Source: Eubacteriales bacterium (GTDB lineage: Bacteria; Bacillota; Clostridia; Oscillospirales; Butyricicoccaceae). Taken from it: 64,000 bases of DNA. The translations under genes and the position numbers were made by a program. Every line of letters starts with the position of its first letter. The stretch's first letter is position 1. The notes under the pieces were generated by a model that made no database searches, was not told the DNA's origin, and was given only the letters and a program-made list of their open reading frames with translations. The stretch covers positions 1-64,000 of the forward strand of contig JAUNSG010000009.1 in assembly GCA_030539335.1 (NCBI GenBank), written 5' to 3'. Positions 52,068-58,925 of this stretch are shown one piece after another.

Positions 52068-52127
52068 CTTCCCGAATAATTCCGCACGCAATCTTCGTCC
52101 TCTGTCGTACCGGTACACGCCGTGCCG
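52068..52127 (-). pseudogene. Fragment of a Cu/Zn superoxide dismutase gene (copy 1)
   Basis: Bases 52071-52100 match the last codons of sodC at 55270-55300 and run directly into sequence like 55505-55535 of the same gene (ACACGCCGTGCC), i.e. the 3' end with an inner deletion. Too short to code. Confidence 0.65.
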
Positions 52128-52562
52128 CCATGGATTGGAAGTATGATATTGAATATAAGAACTAATAATCGAGCGAATACGGTTACAATAAAAACCCGAC
52201 GTCATTTTTGTCTTATTTTTTCATTCGGATTGCAATGTTTCACTCTAGTTTTTTAACCAGCACTACTCCAATTCCCACTATGCGGATACTATTTCATAAT
52301 TATTCTTTAGCTTTTTCACAGATTTCGATGAAAGGGAAGGAGAATCGATAGTTCTTCCGTCAACTACAGAGGCAGGATTCAAACTTTGGTCAGTGAGAAC
52401 CCTGCTTTCCTGATTTACTGAATAAGTTATGATAACACAAAGAGTCCCAGGAGAAAACAATCTGATGGAAAATACGTCAGATACATTTCCCCTGGGCCTC
52501 TATTTCCTTTGAAGAAAACAATTTGTTATTTTGCTATAAAGTAACGGATAACAGTATTCGGT
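52128..52562. other. AT-rich stretch with a composite inverted repeat
   Basis: No gene recognised. CCCAGG/CCTGGG (52446-52451 and 52491-52496) with inner ATCTGA/TCAGAT (52460-52465 and 52477-52482) makes a large hairpin. A 60-codon minus frame (52278-52460) has no ribosome site and no known match. The rest shows nothing. Confidence 0.5.
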
Positions 52563-53162
52563 CTAAGAAATCTTTTTGTACTTCAACAACGTTGCTTTAT
52601 CATAGTATTTCCCCCAATAATTATTTAGGGTATTTTTCGAGCATTTTTTGCCATCCTTATAGCCTTGCCATGTGTAATCGTCCTGTCTTTGATTCAGTAT
52701 CTTTCCTGTTTTTTTCAATACTCCTTTTTTCAATTGATATACTTCAATCTGTCCGAAATCTGAACCTCTCGTATAATGCGTTATAGTTTTTGTAGCCCCC
52801 CTACAGAGCAGTTCCCCGCCTCCCGCTGAGTGAAAAGCTTTTATTGCTCTAATCTTTTTGTTGTAATACGTTAGCAGAAGAACAGAATGTTCGCTTGAGA
52901 TACGTGAGTTCGGAGCCTGCGATAACAGGAGTTCCTTTGTGCCATCTTTATTGATATCAACCAATTTATAATACTTATATTTGCTTCTCTTATACGTCTT
53001 TGATCCAATTTTATAAGAACCAGATTTTGAATTTAACACGGTTTTATACCAATTGCTTTTGGTAACAGATGCGGCTTGTGCCTTTGTTTGCGGGATTAAC
53101 ACTGCAACCAGCATAAGCATACATAAGATTCCCAGAATTCTTACTCTTTTTTTCAAATTCAT
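52563..53162 (-). CDS. Secreted EF-hand-like protein, paralogue B
   Basis: 199 residues, same length as the gene at 50346. Signal peptide (GILCMLMLVAVLIPQTKAQA), then the shared YKIGSKTYKRSKYKYYK and VDINKDGTKELLLS; after residue 80 the sequence diverges (GGGELLCRGATKTITHY, then LNNYWGKYYDKATLLKYKKI). Ribosome site AAGGAG before ATG 53162. A likely duplicate whose tail has changed. It is followed upstream by eroded copies of the genes that neighbour paralogue A. Confidence 0.75.
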   Translation of the reverse strand: MNLKKRVRILGILCMLMLVAVLIPQTKAQAASVTKSNWYKTVLNSKSGSYKIGSKTYKRSKYKYYKLVDINKDGTKELLLSQAPNSRISSEHSVLLLTYYNKKIRAIKAFHSAGGGELLCRGATKTITHYTRGSDFGQIEVYQLKKGVLKKTGKILNQRQDDYTWQGYKDGKKCSKNTLNNYWGKYYDKATLLKYKKIS

Positions 53163-53249
53163 TCACTCCTTATTATGTAAAATAGAGCTTACTTTTCTAT
53201 TTTCTCTTCAAAAGTGACCACAAATTAGTGATACTTTCTCAGTCCGAAT

Positions 53250-53316
53250 AATTCGTTCCCGACATCACGATTTCCTTATAGTTAAACTCTCATACATCTG
53301 CATAGGCATCCAGATT
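53250..53316 (-). pseudogene. Fragment of the Ig-like protein gene
   Basis: About 65 bases resemble the 3' region of the BIG_2 gene (51035-51100), for example CTTATAGT-AAACTC-CATACATCTGC; the frame is broken and no start remains. Confidence 0.6.
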
Positions 53317-53429
53317 TCCTCCTTTCCGATTGAATTGATTTTTTGAGATCTCACCCTATAAACAATACAGCACGGGAAATCATCACATTTTTCGAAGAAA
53401 ATTTTTCCTCTATTGTTGTACACGAAAAA

Positions 53430-53465
53430 ATGGAATCGGAAGCTTTCGCCTCCGATTCTTTTTCA
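53430..53465. repeat. Hairpin, copy 2
   Basis: GAATCGGAAGC-TTTC-GCCTCCGATTC plus T run, the same as 52031-52062. Confidence 0.8.
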
Positions 53466-53541
53466 TTTGCCCGAATAATCCCGCACGCAATCTTCGTCCC
53501 TGCATTGCCGCTCGGCTGTGTCGTGAAATCATCCGGCATTA
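53466..53541 (-). pseudogene. Fragment of a Cu/Zn superoxide dismutase gene (copy 2)
   Basis: About 65 bases nearly identical to 55268-55334, encoding the last residues (DDFTTQPSGNAGTKIACGII) of SodC. The frame runs on into unrelated sequence; no other part of the gene is present. Confidence 0.75.
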
Positions 53542-53548
53542 TAAAAAA

Positions 53549-54538
53549 TCAATCCATTTCCGACGATTTCATGTTCTCTCGGAAAAACTCTGCCATCTTA
53601 TCGAAGGGGATGACATCCATTTTATCATAGAGATCGGTATGAACAGCGTTCGGAATAATCATCAATTCCTTGTTATCCCCTGTTAGCTTTGCAAAGGCAT
53701 CCCTGCTAAAGTAACATGAATGAGCCTTCTCGCCATGAACCAATAACACTGCACTGCGGATTTCATGGCTGTACTGCAAAATTGGCATATTCAGAAAAGA
53801 CAGCGAGGAGGTAACGTTCCAACCGTCATTGGAATTCAACGATCTGGCATGATAGCCCCGGCTGGTCTTATAATAATCATAATAATCTTTTACAAAGAAT
53901 GGCGCATCCTCCGGCAGAGGATCCACAACTCCGCCCGCTCTCGTATAGGTTCCACTTTTATAATCAGTAATTCTTTGTGCATTCAGAGCCTTGCGCTTCT
54001 CATAGCGTGCATCTTCGCTGTCTTCAGAATCAAAGTATCCTTTTGCATTGACGCGAGTCATATCATACATGGTCGAGGCAACTGTTGCCTTGATTCTGGT
54101 ATCCACTGCCGCCGCGTTTAACGCCATTCCACCCCAGCCGCAAATACCAATAATCCCGATTTGATCCGAATCAACATCATCCCGCACGGATAAGAAATCC
54201 ACTGCCGCCTGAAAATCCTCTGTGTTGATGTCCGGAGAGGCTACGTATCTGGGAGTCCCCCCGCTTTCTCCCGTGAAAGAGGGGTCAAATGCAATTGTCA
54301 AAAAACCTCTTTCTGCCATCGCCTGCGCGTACAAACCGGATGATTGTTCCTTGACCGCCCCAAACGGCCCGCTCACTGCAAGTGCCAAAAACTTTCCATG
54401 CACATCTTTCGGAACATATAAATCAGCGGCCAGATCAATTCCATAGCGATTATGAAATGTAATTTTTTGATGATTGACTTTTTTACTTTTCGGAAACGTC
54501 TTGTCCCATTCCTTCACAAAACTTAATTTTTCTTGCAT
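53549..54538 (-). CDS. Alpha/beta hydrolase with a Cys-type nucleophile elbow
   Basis: 329 residues, no signal peptide. The nucleophile elbow reads IIGICGWGGMALN, so Cys133 sits where most family members have Ser, as in dienelactone-hydrolase-like and YcjY/FrsA-like groups. The acid/His part is VLLVHGEKAHSCYFS and IIPNAVHTDLYD. N-terminal VNHQKITFHNRYGIDLAADL is typical of this COG1073 group. Substrate unknown. Its promoter has a 19-bp spacer next to the divergent merR gene. Confidence 0.85.
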   Translation of the reverse strand: MQEKLSFVKEWDKTFPKSKKVNHQKITFHNRYGIDLAADLYVPKDVHGKFLALAVSGPFGAVKEQSSGLYAQAMAERGFLTIAFDPSFTGESGGTPRYVASPDINTEDFQAAVDFLSVRDDVDSDQIGIIGICGWGGMALNAAAVDTRIKATVASTMYDMTRVNAKGYFDSEDSEDARYEKRKALNAQRITDYKSGTYTRAGGVVDPLPEDAPFFVKDYYDYYKTSRGYHARSLNSNDGWNVTSSLSFLNMPILQYSHEIRSAVLLVHGEKAHSCYFSRDAFAKLTGDNKELMIIPNAVHTDLYDKMDVIPFDKMAEFFRENMKSSEMD

Positions 54539-54668
54539 CTTCTAAGTCCTCCTTCGTTTAATTCCTGCATCCCAGACCACAAGCTTTCCCGGCACAGGAT
54601 CTTCCATTATTTTCAGAATCTGCCTCACATGTAAAGAAAGGATCTGCCCATGTTTGGTGATTCCCCAA

Positions 54669-54698
54669 TTGACGGAAATACCAGATCTCTGATACAAT
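54669..54698 (+). promoter_or_regulatory. Promoter for the merR gene
   Basis: TTGACG (54669-54674), 18 bases, TACAAT (54693-54698); it lies across the start region of the divergent transcript. Confidence 0.65.
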
Positions 54699-54699
54699 G

Positions 54700-54730
54700 A
54701 TTTTAAATCCTAAACCTAACTTTAGGTCAA
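54700..54730 (-). promoter_or_regulatory. MerR-activated promoter for the hydrolase
   Basis: TTGACC (54725-54730), 19 bases, TAAAAT (54700-54705). The spacer carries CTAAA..TTTAG symmetry; the overlong spacer is the mark of MerR-controlled promoters. Confidence 0.8.
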
Positions 54731-54770
54731 TGATTAATTTGAAAAAATTTTATGTACAGGAGAGCAAATC

Positions 54771-55208
54771 ATGTATACGATTGGTCAAGTATCCGAACTG
54801 TTTGGACTACCCATTTCCACATTGCGATATTACGATAAGGAAGGATTGTTCCCCAACATGCATCGATCCTCCGGCATCCGCAGGTTCGATGAACAAGAGA
54901 TCGAAGCCTTACGGGTGATTGAATGTCTGAAACGATCCGGTATGCAAATCAAGGACATCAAACAATTTATGGAATGGTGTATGCAGGGAAGCAAAACCTA
55001 TCCCCAGCGCCGCGATCTATTTCTCAAACAAAAAGCGAATGTGGAGGCGGAAATCGAAAGAATGCAGCGGGTTCTGGATATGCTGCGGTTCAAGTGTTGG
55101 TATTACGGTGAGGCCATCAAAGACGGAAACGAAGATCGGCTCCATCGCATGAAGCCAGAGGATTTCCCACAGGAAATCAGGCAGGCGTATGAAAATGCCC
55201 ACAAATAA
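54771..55208 (+). CDS. MerR-family transcriptional regulator
   Basis: 145 residues. Winged helix (MYTIGQVSELFGLPISTLRY, then GIRRFDEQEIEALRVIECLK), long dimer helix (QKANVEAEIERMQRVLDMLR) and a short C-terminal tail with one Cys (FKCWYYGEA). This size and layout match the AdhR/YdeP-like group that responds to aldehydes or electrophiles (inference). AGGAGAG precedes ATG 54771. Divergent from the hydrolase gene it probably activates. Ends in a strong terminator. Confidence 0.88.
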   Translation: MYTIGQVSELFGLPISTLRYYDKEGLFPNMHRSSGIRRFDEQEIEALRVIECLKRSGMQIKDIKQFMEWCMQGSKTYPQRRDLFLKQKANVEAEIERMQRVLDMLRFKCWYYGEAIKDGNEDRLHRMKPEDFPQEIRQAYENAHK

Positions 55209-55212
55209 AATG

Positions 55213-55257
55213 TGTAAGACTCCGGCAATCGATTTGCCGGAGTCTTACAGTCTTTTT
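55213..55257. terminator. Terminator between merR and sodC
   Basis: GTAAGACTCCGGCAA/TTTGCCGGAGTCTTAC stem, followed by TCTTTTT. Confidence 0.88.
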
Positions 55258-55260
55258 CCG

Positions 55261-55716
55261 TTATGCTTGAATAATCCCGCACGCAATTTTCGTCCCTGCA
55301 TTGCCGCTCGGCTGTGTCGTGAAATCATCCGGCTGATCGTGTACGATCAAAGCTTTTCCCACAACCTCATCCAACAAAAATCGATCGGTCAGCACCGAGC
55401 AATAAGCCACTCCATCGCATCCAAACAGCGGCGGCAGATCTCCGGCATGCTGCGGATGCGGACAGTCTTTGGGATTATAATGCATTCCCGCATCGGCAAA
55501 GGCATCCTCCTCCGTGCCGGTACACGCTGTGCCGTCATGAATGTGCATGGCAAAAATACGATAATCACATTGCGTACCGCCCTTCGGTAAGCCAAATACA
55601 TTTACCGTAATCAAAACGCCATTTTCTTTCTGCTGGAACAATGCTGTCCCGCGAATGTCGGGATAGCCATTTCCGCCGGTCAGCATCGCCACCGCCGATG
55701 TCACCTTATGTTTCAT
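55261..55716 (-). CDS. Cu/Zn superoxide dismutase-family protein
   Basis: 151 residues, no signal peptide. Copper/zinc ligands can be placed in MHIHDGTACTG, DAGMHYNP, HPQHAGDLPPLF and ALIVHDQPDDF; the last residues GNAGTKIACGII carry the Cys of the usual disulphide. Similar cytosolic forms occur in Clostridia and may be poor enzymes, as the His pattern is near-complete but not verified by alignment. Start ATG 55716 with GGGGGAGA before it; ATG 55722 also possible. Its 3' end has been copied twice upstream in the island. Confidence 0.85.
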   Translation of the reverse strand: MKHKVTSAVAMLTGGNGYPDIRGTALFQQKENGVLITVNVFGLPKGGTQCDYRIFAMHIHDGTACTGTEEDAFADAGMHYNPKDCPHPQHAGDLPPLFGCDGVAYCSVLTDRFLLDEVVGKALIVHDQPDDFTTQPSGNAGTKIACGIIQA

Positions 55717-55807
55717 CCCCATTCTCCCCCATCAATCAGTATCATTCCATTGTATGCGGGGAGTGGGCTGAATGATTTTCCCGCAATAGCTGGTTAAGAA
55801 CAGCCGA

Positions 55808-55854
55808 TTGACCTTTTAGGTAAATCGATGTATAATGGAATTGACCTAAAAGGT
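55808..55854 (+). promoter_or_regulatory. Promoter with twin TetR-type operators
   Basis: TTGACC (55808-55813), 17 bases, TATAAT (55831-55836). ACCTTTTAGGT (55811-55821) overlaps the -35 and ACCTAAAAGGT (55844-55854) follows the -10; both are near-palindromes with the same core, 33 bases apart. Confidence 0.8.
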
Positions 55855-55891
55855 TAATATTGTCCGAGACGCAGGGAGAGGAGTGCTGGCA

Positions 55892-56506
55892 TTGACCAAA
55901 CTATTCGATTTAGAAATACCGAGAAGGGATGCCATCTTAAACGCAGCATTAAAAGAATTTGCCATACAGGGATATGACAATGCATCAACCAATGTAATCG
56001 CGAAGGAAGCCGGAATTTCCAAAGCGCTGATGTTTCATTATGTGAACAGCAAGCAAGAACTTTTTTTGGCCGTATATGACTACTTTAACCAGCTGCTCAG
56101 GAAAGAATATTATCAAAAAATGAACCATGCCGAAACGGATATTTTTGCGCGCCTGCGTCTATCCTATTTGCTTCAACTTGAATTACTCAAACAATATCCC
56201 TGGATTCTTGATTTCCATAAGCTTTCTGCAACGACAAATTCTGATGAAATCAATGCAGAGCTTAAAAAACGATCTGTCCCCGAACCATCCTGCCCGATAT
56301 TGGAACAGATCGATCTTTCCAAATTCCGAGACGATCTGGATATCGAAAAGTGCAAGCAAATTATTCTTTGGGCCAATGTCGGTTTTACTCAACAAATCCT
56401 TGACAACATCCGGGCTTCACAAAGGAAAGATCTGGATTATCCGCATATTCTCGCGACACTTGATGCGTATCTCGAGGAATTGAGAACAATCTTTTACAAG
56501 TCATGA
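55892..56506 (+). CDS. TetR-family transcriptional regulator
   Basis: 204 residues from TTG 55892 (GAGGAG 8 bases upstream; GTG 55883 is the alternative). N-terminal TetR helix-turn-helix: RRDAILNAALKEFAIQGYDN, VIAKEAGISKALMFHYVNSKQELF. The C-terminal ligand domain is all-helical and lacks a known motif. It should bind the twin operators in its own promoter. The stop overlaps the next gene by four bases (ATGA), so the regulator and the peptidase are made together. Confidence 0.87.
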   Translation: MTKLFDLEIPRRDAILNAALKEFAIQGYDNASTNVIAKEAGISKALMFHYVNSKQELFLAVYDYFNQLLRKEYYQKMNHAETDIFARLRLSYLLQLELLKQYPWILDFHKLSATTNSDEINAELKKRSVPEPSCPILEQIDLSKFRDDLDIEKCKQIILWANVGFTQQILDNIRASQRKDLDYPHILATLDAYLEELRTIFYKS

Positions 56507-57297
56507 ATAGCCGAATTCGGAGACGATGTATTATACTTGTATTTCTTTTTGCCGTTTTCTTCGTTTCCAGTAATGCGGACAAAATGCAGACCGAGCGGAG
56601 GGATCAAATGCCTGAGCCAATTGTTGTGGAATTTCCTTTACGGGGAGAATGGTATTCTCCCAACACACCCGGAAGCAAAATACCAAGCCATGGGACAAAC
56701 CGATTGGGGACAAGATACGCCTATGACTTTATCCAGGTGAATTGGGAGAAAAAAGGCTGGCCGGCCTATCGTGTCAGTCTGCCACACTATCTTCTTTTCG
56801 GGGCTTCCCGAGAAGCGTATTATTGCTTTGGACAGGAAATCTATTCCCCCTGTGACGGACGTGTCATTGTCGCGAAAGATGGTTATCAAGAACGATCCCG
56901 GACCAATCTTCTGCTTGATCTGTGTAACGCATATAAAAATGCTCATCATTTCGATCCGGAAACCGATGATGTTCAATCGGTGGCCGGAAATTATATCATT
57001 ATTCAATATAAGGACAATGTCTATGCCGCCCTATGTCATCTTCAAGAGGGATCTATTTCCGTTTCGGTTGGACAAATGGTGCGGGCAGGCGAGCTCATTG
57101 GCCGAGTGGGACATTCCGGCAATTCGTTTGGGCCACATTTGCATTTCCAGCTTATGGACAGCAGCGATATCGCAACGGCAAACGGTTTACCATGTGCCTT
57201 TGCGCAGTATGAAATCTTCCAAGATGGCGAATGGAAGCGAGTATCCAATGCAATTCCCACCTCGAAAGATCGGATACGATTTCAAAAGAACGAATGA
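56503..57297 (+). CDS. M23-family (LytM-type) peptidase
   Basis: 264 residues. N-terminal membrane or signal segment (CIILVFLFAVFFVSSNADK), then a compact LytM domain with zinc ligands in HGTNRLGTRYAYDF (His and Asp) and GHSGNSFGPHLHFQ (HxH). It has a long insert between the two (about 60 residues with Cys-Tyr-Phe-Gly and CDGRVIVAKDG). Likely cuts peptidoglycan cross-bridges outside the membrane; a stand-alone catalytic form with no wall-binding domain. Coupled to the TetR gene. Confidence 0.86.
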   Translation: MNSRIRRRCIILVFLFAVFFVSSNADKMQTERRDQMPEPIVVEFPLRGEWYSPNTPGSKIPSHGTNRLGTRYAYDFIQVNWEKKGWPAYRVSLPHYLLFGASREAYYCFGQEIYSPCDGRVIVAKDGYQERSRTNLLLDLCNAYKNAHHFDPETDDVQSVAGNYIIIQYKDNVYAALCHLQEGSISVSVGQMVRAGELIGRVGHSGNSFGPHLHFQLMDSSDIATANGLPCAFAQYEIFQDGEWKRVSNAIPTSKDRIRFQKNE

Positions 57298-57303
57298 ACC
57301 GTT

Positions 57304-57405
57304 TTTATGCCGGCAATTGCTTTCCCTGCTCTACAAAACATTAAAAAAGACCTCACATTTCTGTGAAGTCCTTTTCTTGGTGAAAGCTACAGAGCTCGAA
57401 CTCGC
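57304..57405 (-). repeat. Degenerate tRNA-Val 3' end and terminator (partial duplicate)
   Basis: Copy of the region 57414-57530. On the minus strand it keeps a T-arm-like GAGTTCGAGCTC, an acceptor-like end plus CCA, and the same hairpin terminator; the 5' part of the tRNA is missing. Confidence 0.75.
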
Positions 57406-57439
57406 GATCCTGCTGCCGGTTGGCAATTGCTTTTCCTGC

Positions 57440-57486
57440 TCTACAAAACATTAAAAAAGACCTCACATTTCTGTGAAGTCTTTTTT
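57440..57486 (-). terminator. Terminator of the tRNA operon
   Basis: GACTTCACA/TGTGAGGTC stem with a T run on the minus strand, just after tRNA-Val. Confidence 0.85.
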
Positions 57487-57562
57487 TGGTGGAAGTTACA
57501 GGGCTCGAACCTGTGACCCTCTGCTTGTAAGGCAGATGCTCTCCCAGCTGAGCTAAACTTCC
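57487..57562 (-). tRNA. tRNA-Val (anticodon TAC)
   Basis: 76 bases with an encoded CCA end. Acceptor GGAAGTT/AACTTCC, anticodon arm CTGCC-TTACAA-GCAG with anticodon TAC, T-arm ACAGG-TTCGAGC-CCTGT. Last of three tRNAs in one transcript. Confidence 0.97.
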
Positions 57563-57565
57563 GAG

Positions 57566-57640
57566 TGGTGACCCGTACGAGAATCGAACTCGTGTTACCG
57601 CCGTGAAAGGGCGGTGTCTTAACCGCTTGACCAACGGGCC
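57566..57640 (-). tRNA. tRNA-Glu (anticodon TTC)
   Basis: 75 bases with CCA. Anticodon stem CCGCC/GGCGG around CTTTCAC, anticodon TTC; T-arm ACGAG-TTCGATT-CTCGT; acceptor GGCCCGT/ACGGGTC. Confidence 0.97.
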
Positions 57641-57643
57641 AAA

Positions 57644-57720
57644 TGGTAGCGGTAATTGGACTTGAACCAATGACCTTCCGGGTATGAACCGGACGCTCTA
57701 GCCAACTAAGCTATACCGCC
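57644..57720 (-). tRNA. tRNA-Met (anticodon CAT)
   Basis: 77 bases with CCA. Acceptor GGCGGTA/TACCGCT-type, anticodon loop TTCATAC, T-arm ATTGG-TTCAAGT-CCAAT. The paired first base argues against an initiator tRNA; a tRNA-Ile with modified CAT is not excluded. Confidence 0.93.
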
Positions 57721-57783
57721 ATATCCATTAAGTACCATCGTCTCCAGCGTCTTGCGTTTGTCTCTCGCCAGATGACGAAATAT

Positions 57784-57812
57784 ATTATATCGCGCCGAAC
57801 TCCGTTTGTCAA
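57784..57812 (-). promoter_or_regulatory. Consensus promoter of the tRNA operon
   Basis: TTGACA (57807-57812), 17 bases, TATAAT (57784-57789) on the minus strand. Confidence 0.9.
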
Positions 57813-57901
57813 CAACTTTTTTGAATTTTCCCGTTGTTTTTTGCAGAAACAATCCCGCCGTTCCTTTCGGCAGAGGATGTCCTATCCTCTGTCCGGCAAG
57901 C

Positions 57902-58867
57902 TCACCGCTTTGTCAGTGTCATAGCGACCCAATCACCTGACTGCTGGCGATTGCGCAGTACAAAACCCGCTCCCAACAGCGATTCCTGCACCTCATCCGC
58001 ACGCGGCGCGATAATACCGGAGACAATCAGCGTCCCATCGTCTTTGAGTTTTCGCTTTAGAATCTCCCGCATGCCCATGATGACATCCGCCACGATATTG
58101 GCAACAATGATATCATACTCGCCGCCAATGGCTGCATCCAAATCCGGATCCCCCGTCACATCCCCGACATAGGTTGTGAGGGCAAAGCCATTCTTCTCCG
58201 CATTTTCCCGTGCAATATTGACCGCGTTCGGGTCAATATCCGCCGCGCCGATGTCCTCTGCCCCCAGAAGTCGCGCTGCAACCGATAAAATACCGCTGCC
58301 ACAGCCCATATCAAGCAGACGGTCACCCGGCTTGACCAGCCGCTCCAGCTCACAAATACACAGTTGGGTCGTGTTGTGCGTTCCCGTTCCAAACGAGGAG
58401 GACGGATCGATCTCCAGAACAATGCGTCCGTCTGTATCGTCACAGGTCTCCCACGACGGCTTGATGAGGAACCGCTCGCCGACTGCAAACGGCTTAAAGT
58501 ACTGCTTCCAATTGTTCTCCCAATCCTCTCGACGGATGGAGGCCAGCTCCGTCACACAGCGGCCGAACTGTCCTTCGGCATCCCGCGCACGGATCGCCGC
58601 CAGCCCGGCATCGACCTGCGCCAGAAGCTCGGCGCCGGATGGGCTATCCTCTACATAAATCTTGACATTGGTCTCTGCCGCCTGCTTCTCTCTGGACAGC
58701 TCTTCATCGACATAGTCCCAGTAAATTTCCGTATCCTTCAGAAAATCTGCAAAGTCCTGTGCATCCTCAATGACAAACCCATTGATCCCCAAATCCATCA
58801 GCATTCCAGTGACGGCATCAATGCCCGGTGTGGTTGTCCAAATCGTCACTTCTGTCCAGTTGTTCAC
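57902..58867 (-). CDS. prmA: Ribosomal protein L11 methyltransferase
   Basis: 321 residues. SAM-dependent enzyme that trimethylates amino groups of L11. The N-terminal substrate domain is followed by FGTGTHNTTQLC and the SAM loop LLDMGCGSGILSVAARL; the C-terminal part has VANIVADVIM. GTG start at 58867 with AGGAGGAA before it; the frame to 58915 reads through the ribosome site. 58 bases downstream of the methyltransferase-like gene. Confidence 0.94.
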   Translation of the reverse strand: MNNWTEVTIWTTTPGIDAVTGMLMDLGINGFVIEDAQDFADFLKDTEIYWDYVDEELSREKQAAETNVKIYVEDSPSGAELLAQVDAGLAAIRARDAEGQFGRCVTELASIRREDWENNWKQYFKPFAVGERFLIKPSWETCDDTDGRIVLEIDPSSSFGTGTHNTTQLCICELERLVKPGDRLLDMGCGSGILSVAARLLGAEDIGAADIDPNAVNIARENAEKNGFALTTYVGDVTGDPDLDAAIGGEYDIIVANIVADVIMGMREILKRKLKDDGTLIVSGIIAPRADEVQESLLGAGFVLRNRQQSGDWVAMTLTKR

Positions 58868-58925
58868 AGCAATTCCTCCTGTCAAAATGTGCCGTGAAGC
58901 AATTCCCCACGGCACATAAGTTATT

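Larger units (their letters stand above)
53163..53548. other. Intergenic region made of eroded gene fragments
   Basis: Holds the Ig-like gene fragment, the repeated hairpin and the sodC fragment listed separately, joined by short AT-rich spacers; no intact gene. Confidence 0.6.

Noticed and set aside
52278..52460. Minus-strand 60-codon frame in the AT-rich gap
   Set aside because: No ribosome site, no known match; could be a remnant but cannot be supported as a gene.
57304..57487. Prophage attachment site
   Set aside because: The tRNA-end repeats are only 110 bases apart and no integrase is in the window, so an intact element is not supported; the scar idea is kept as a finding.
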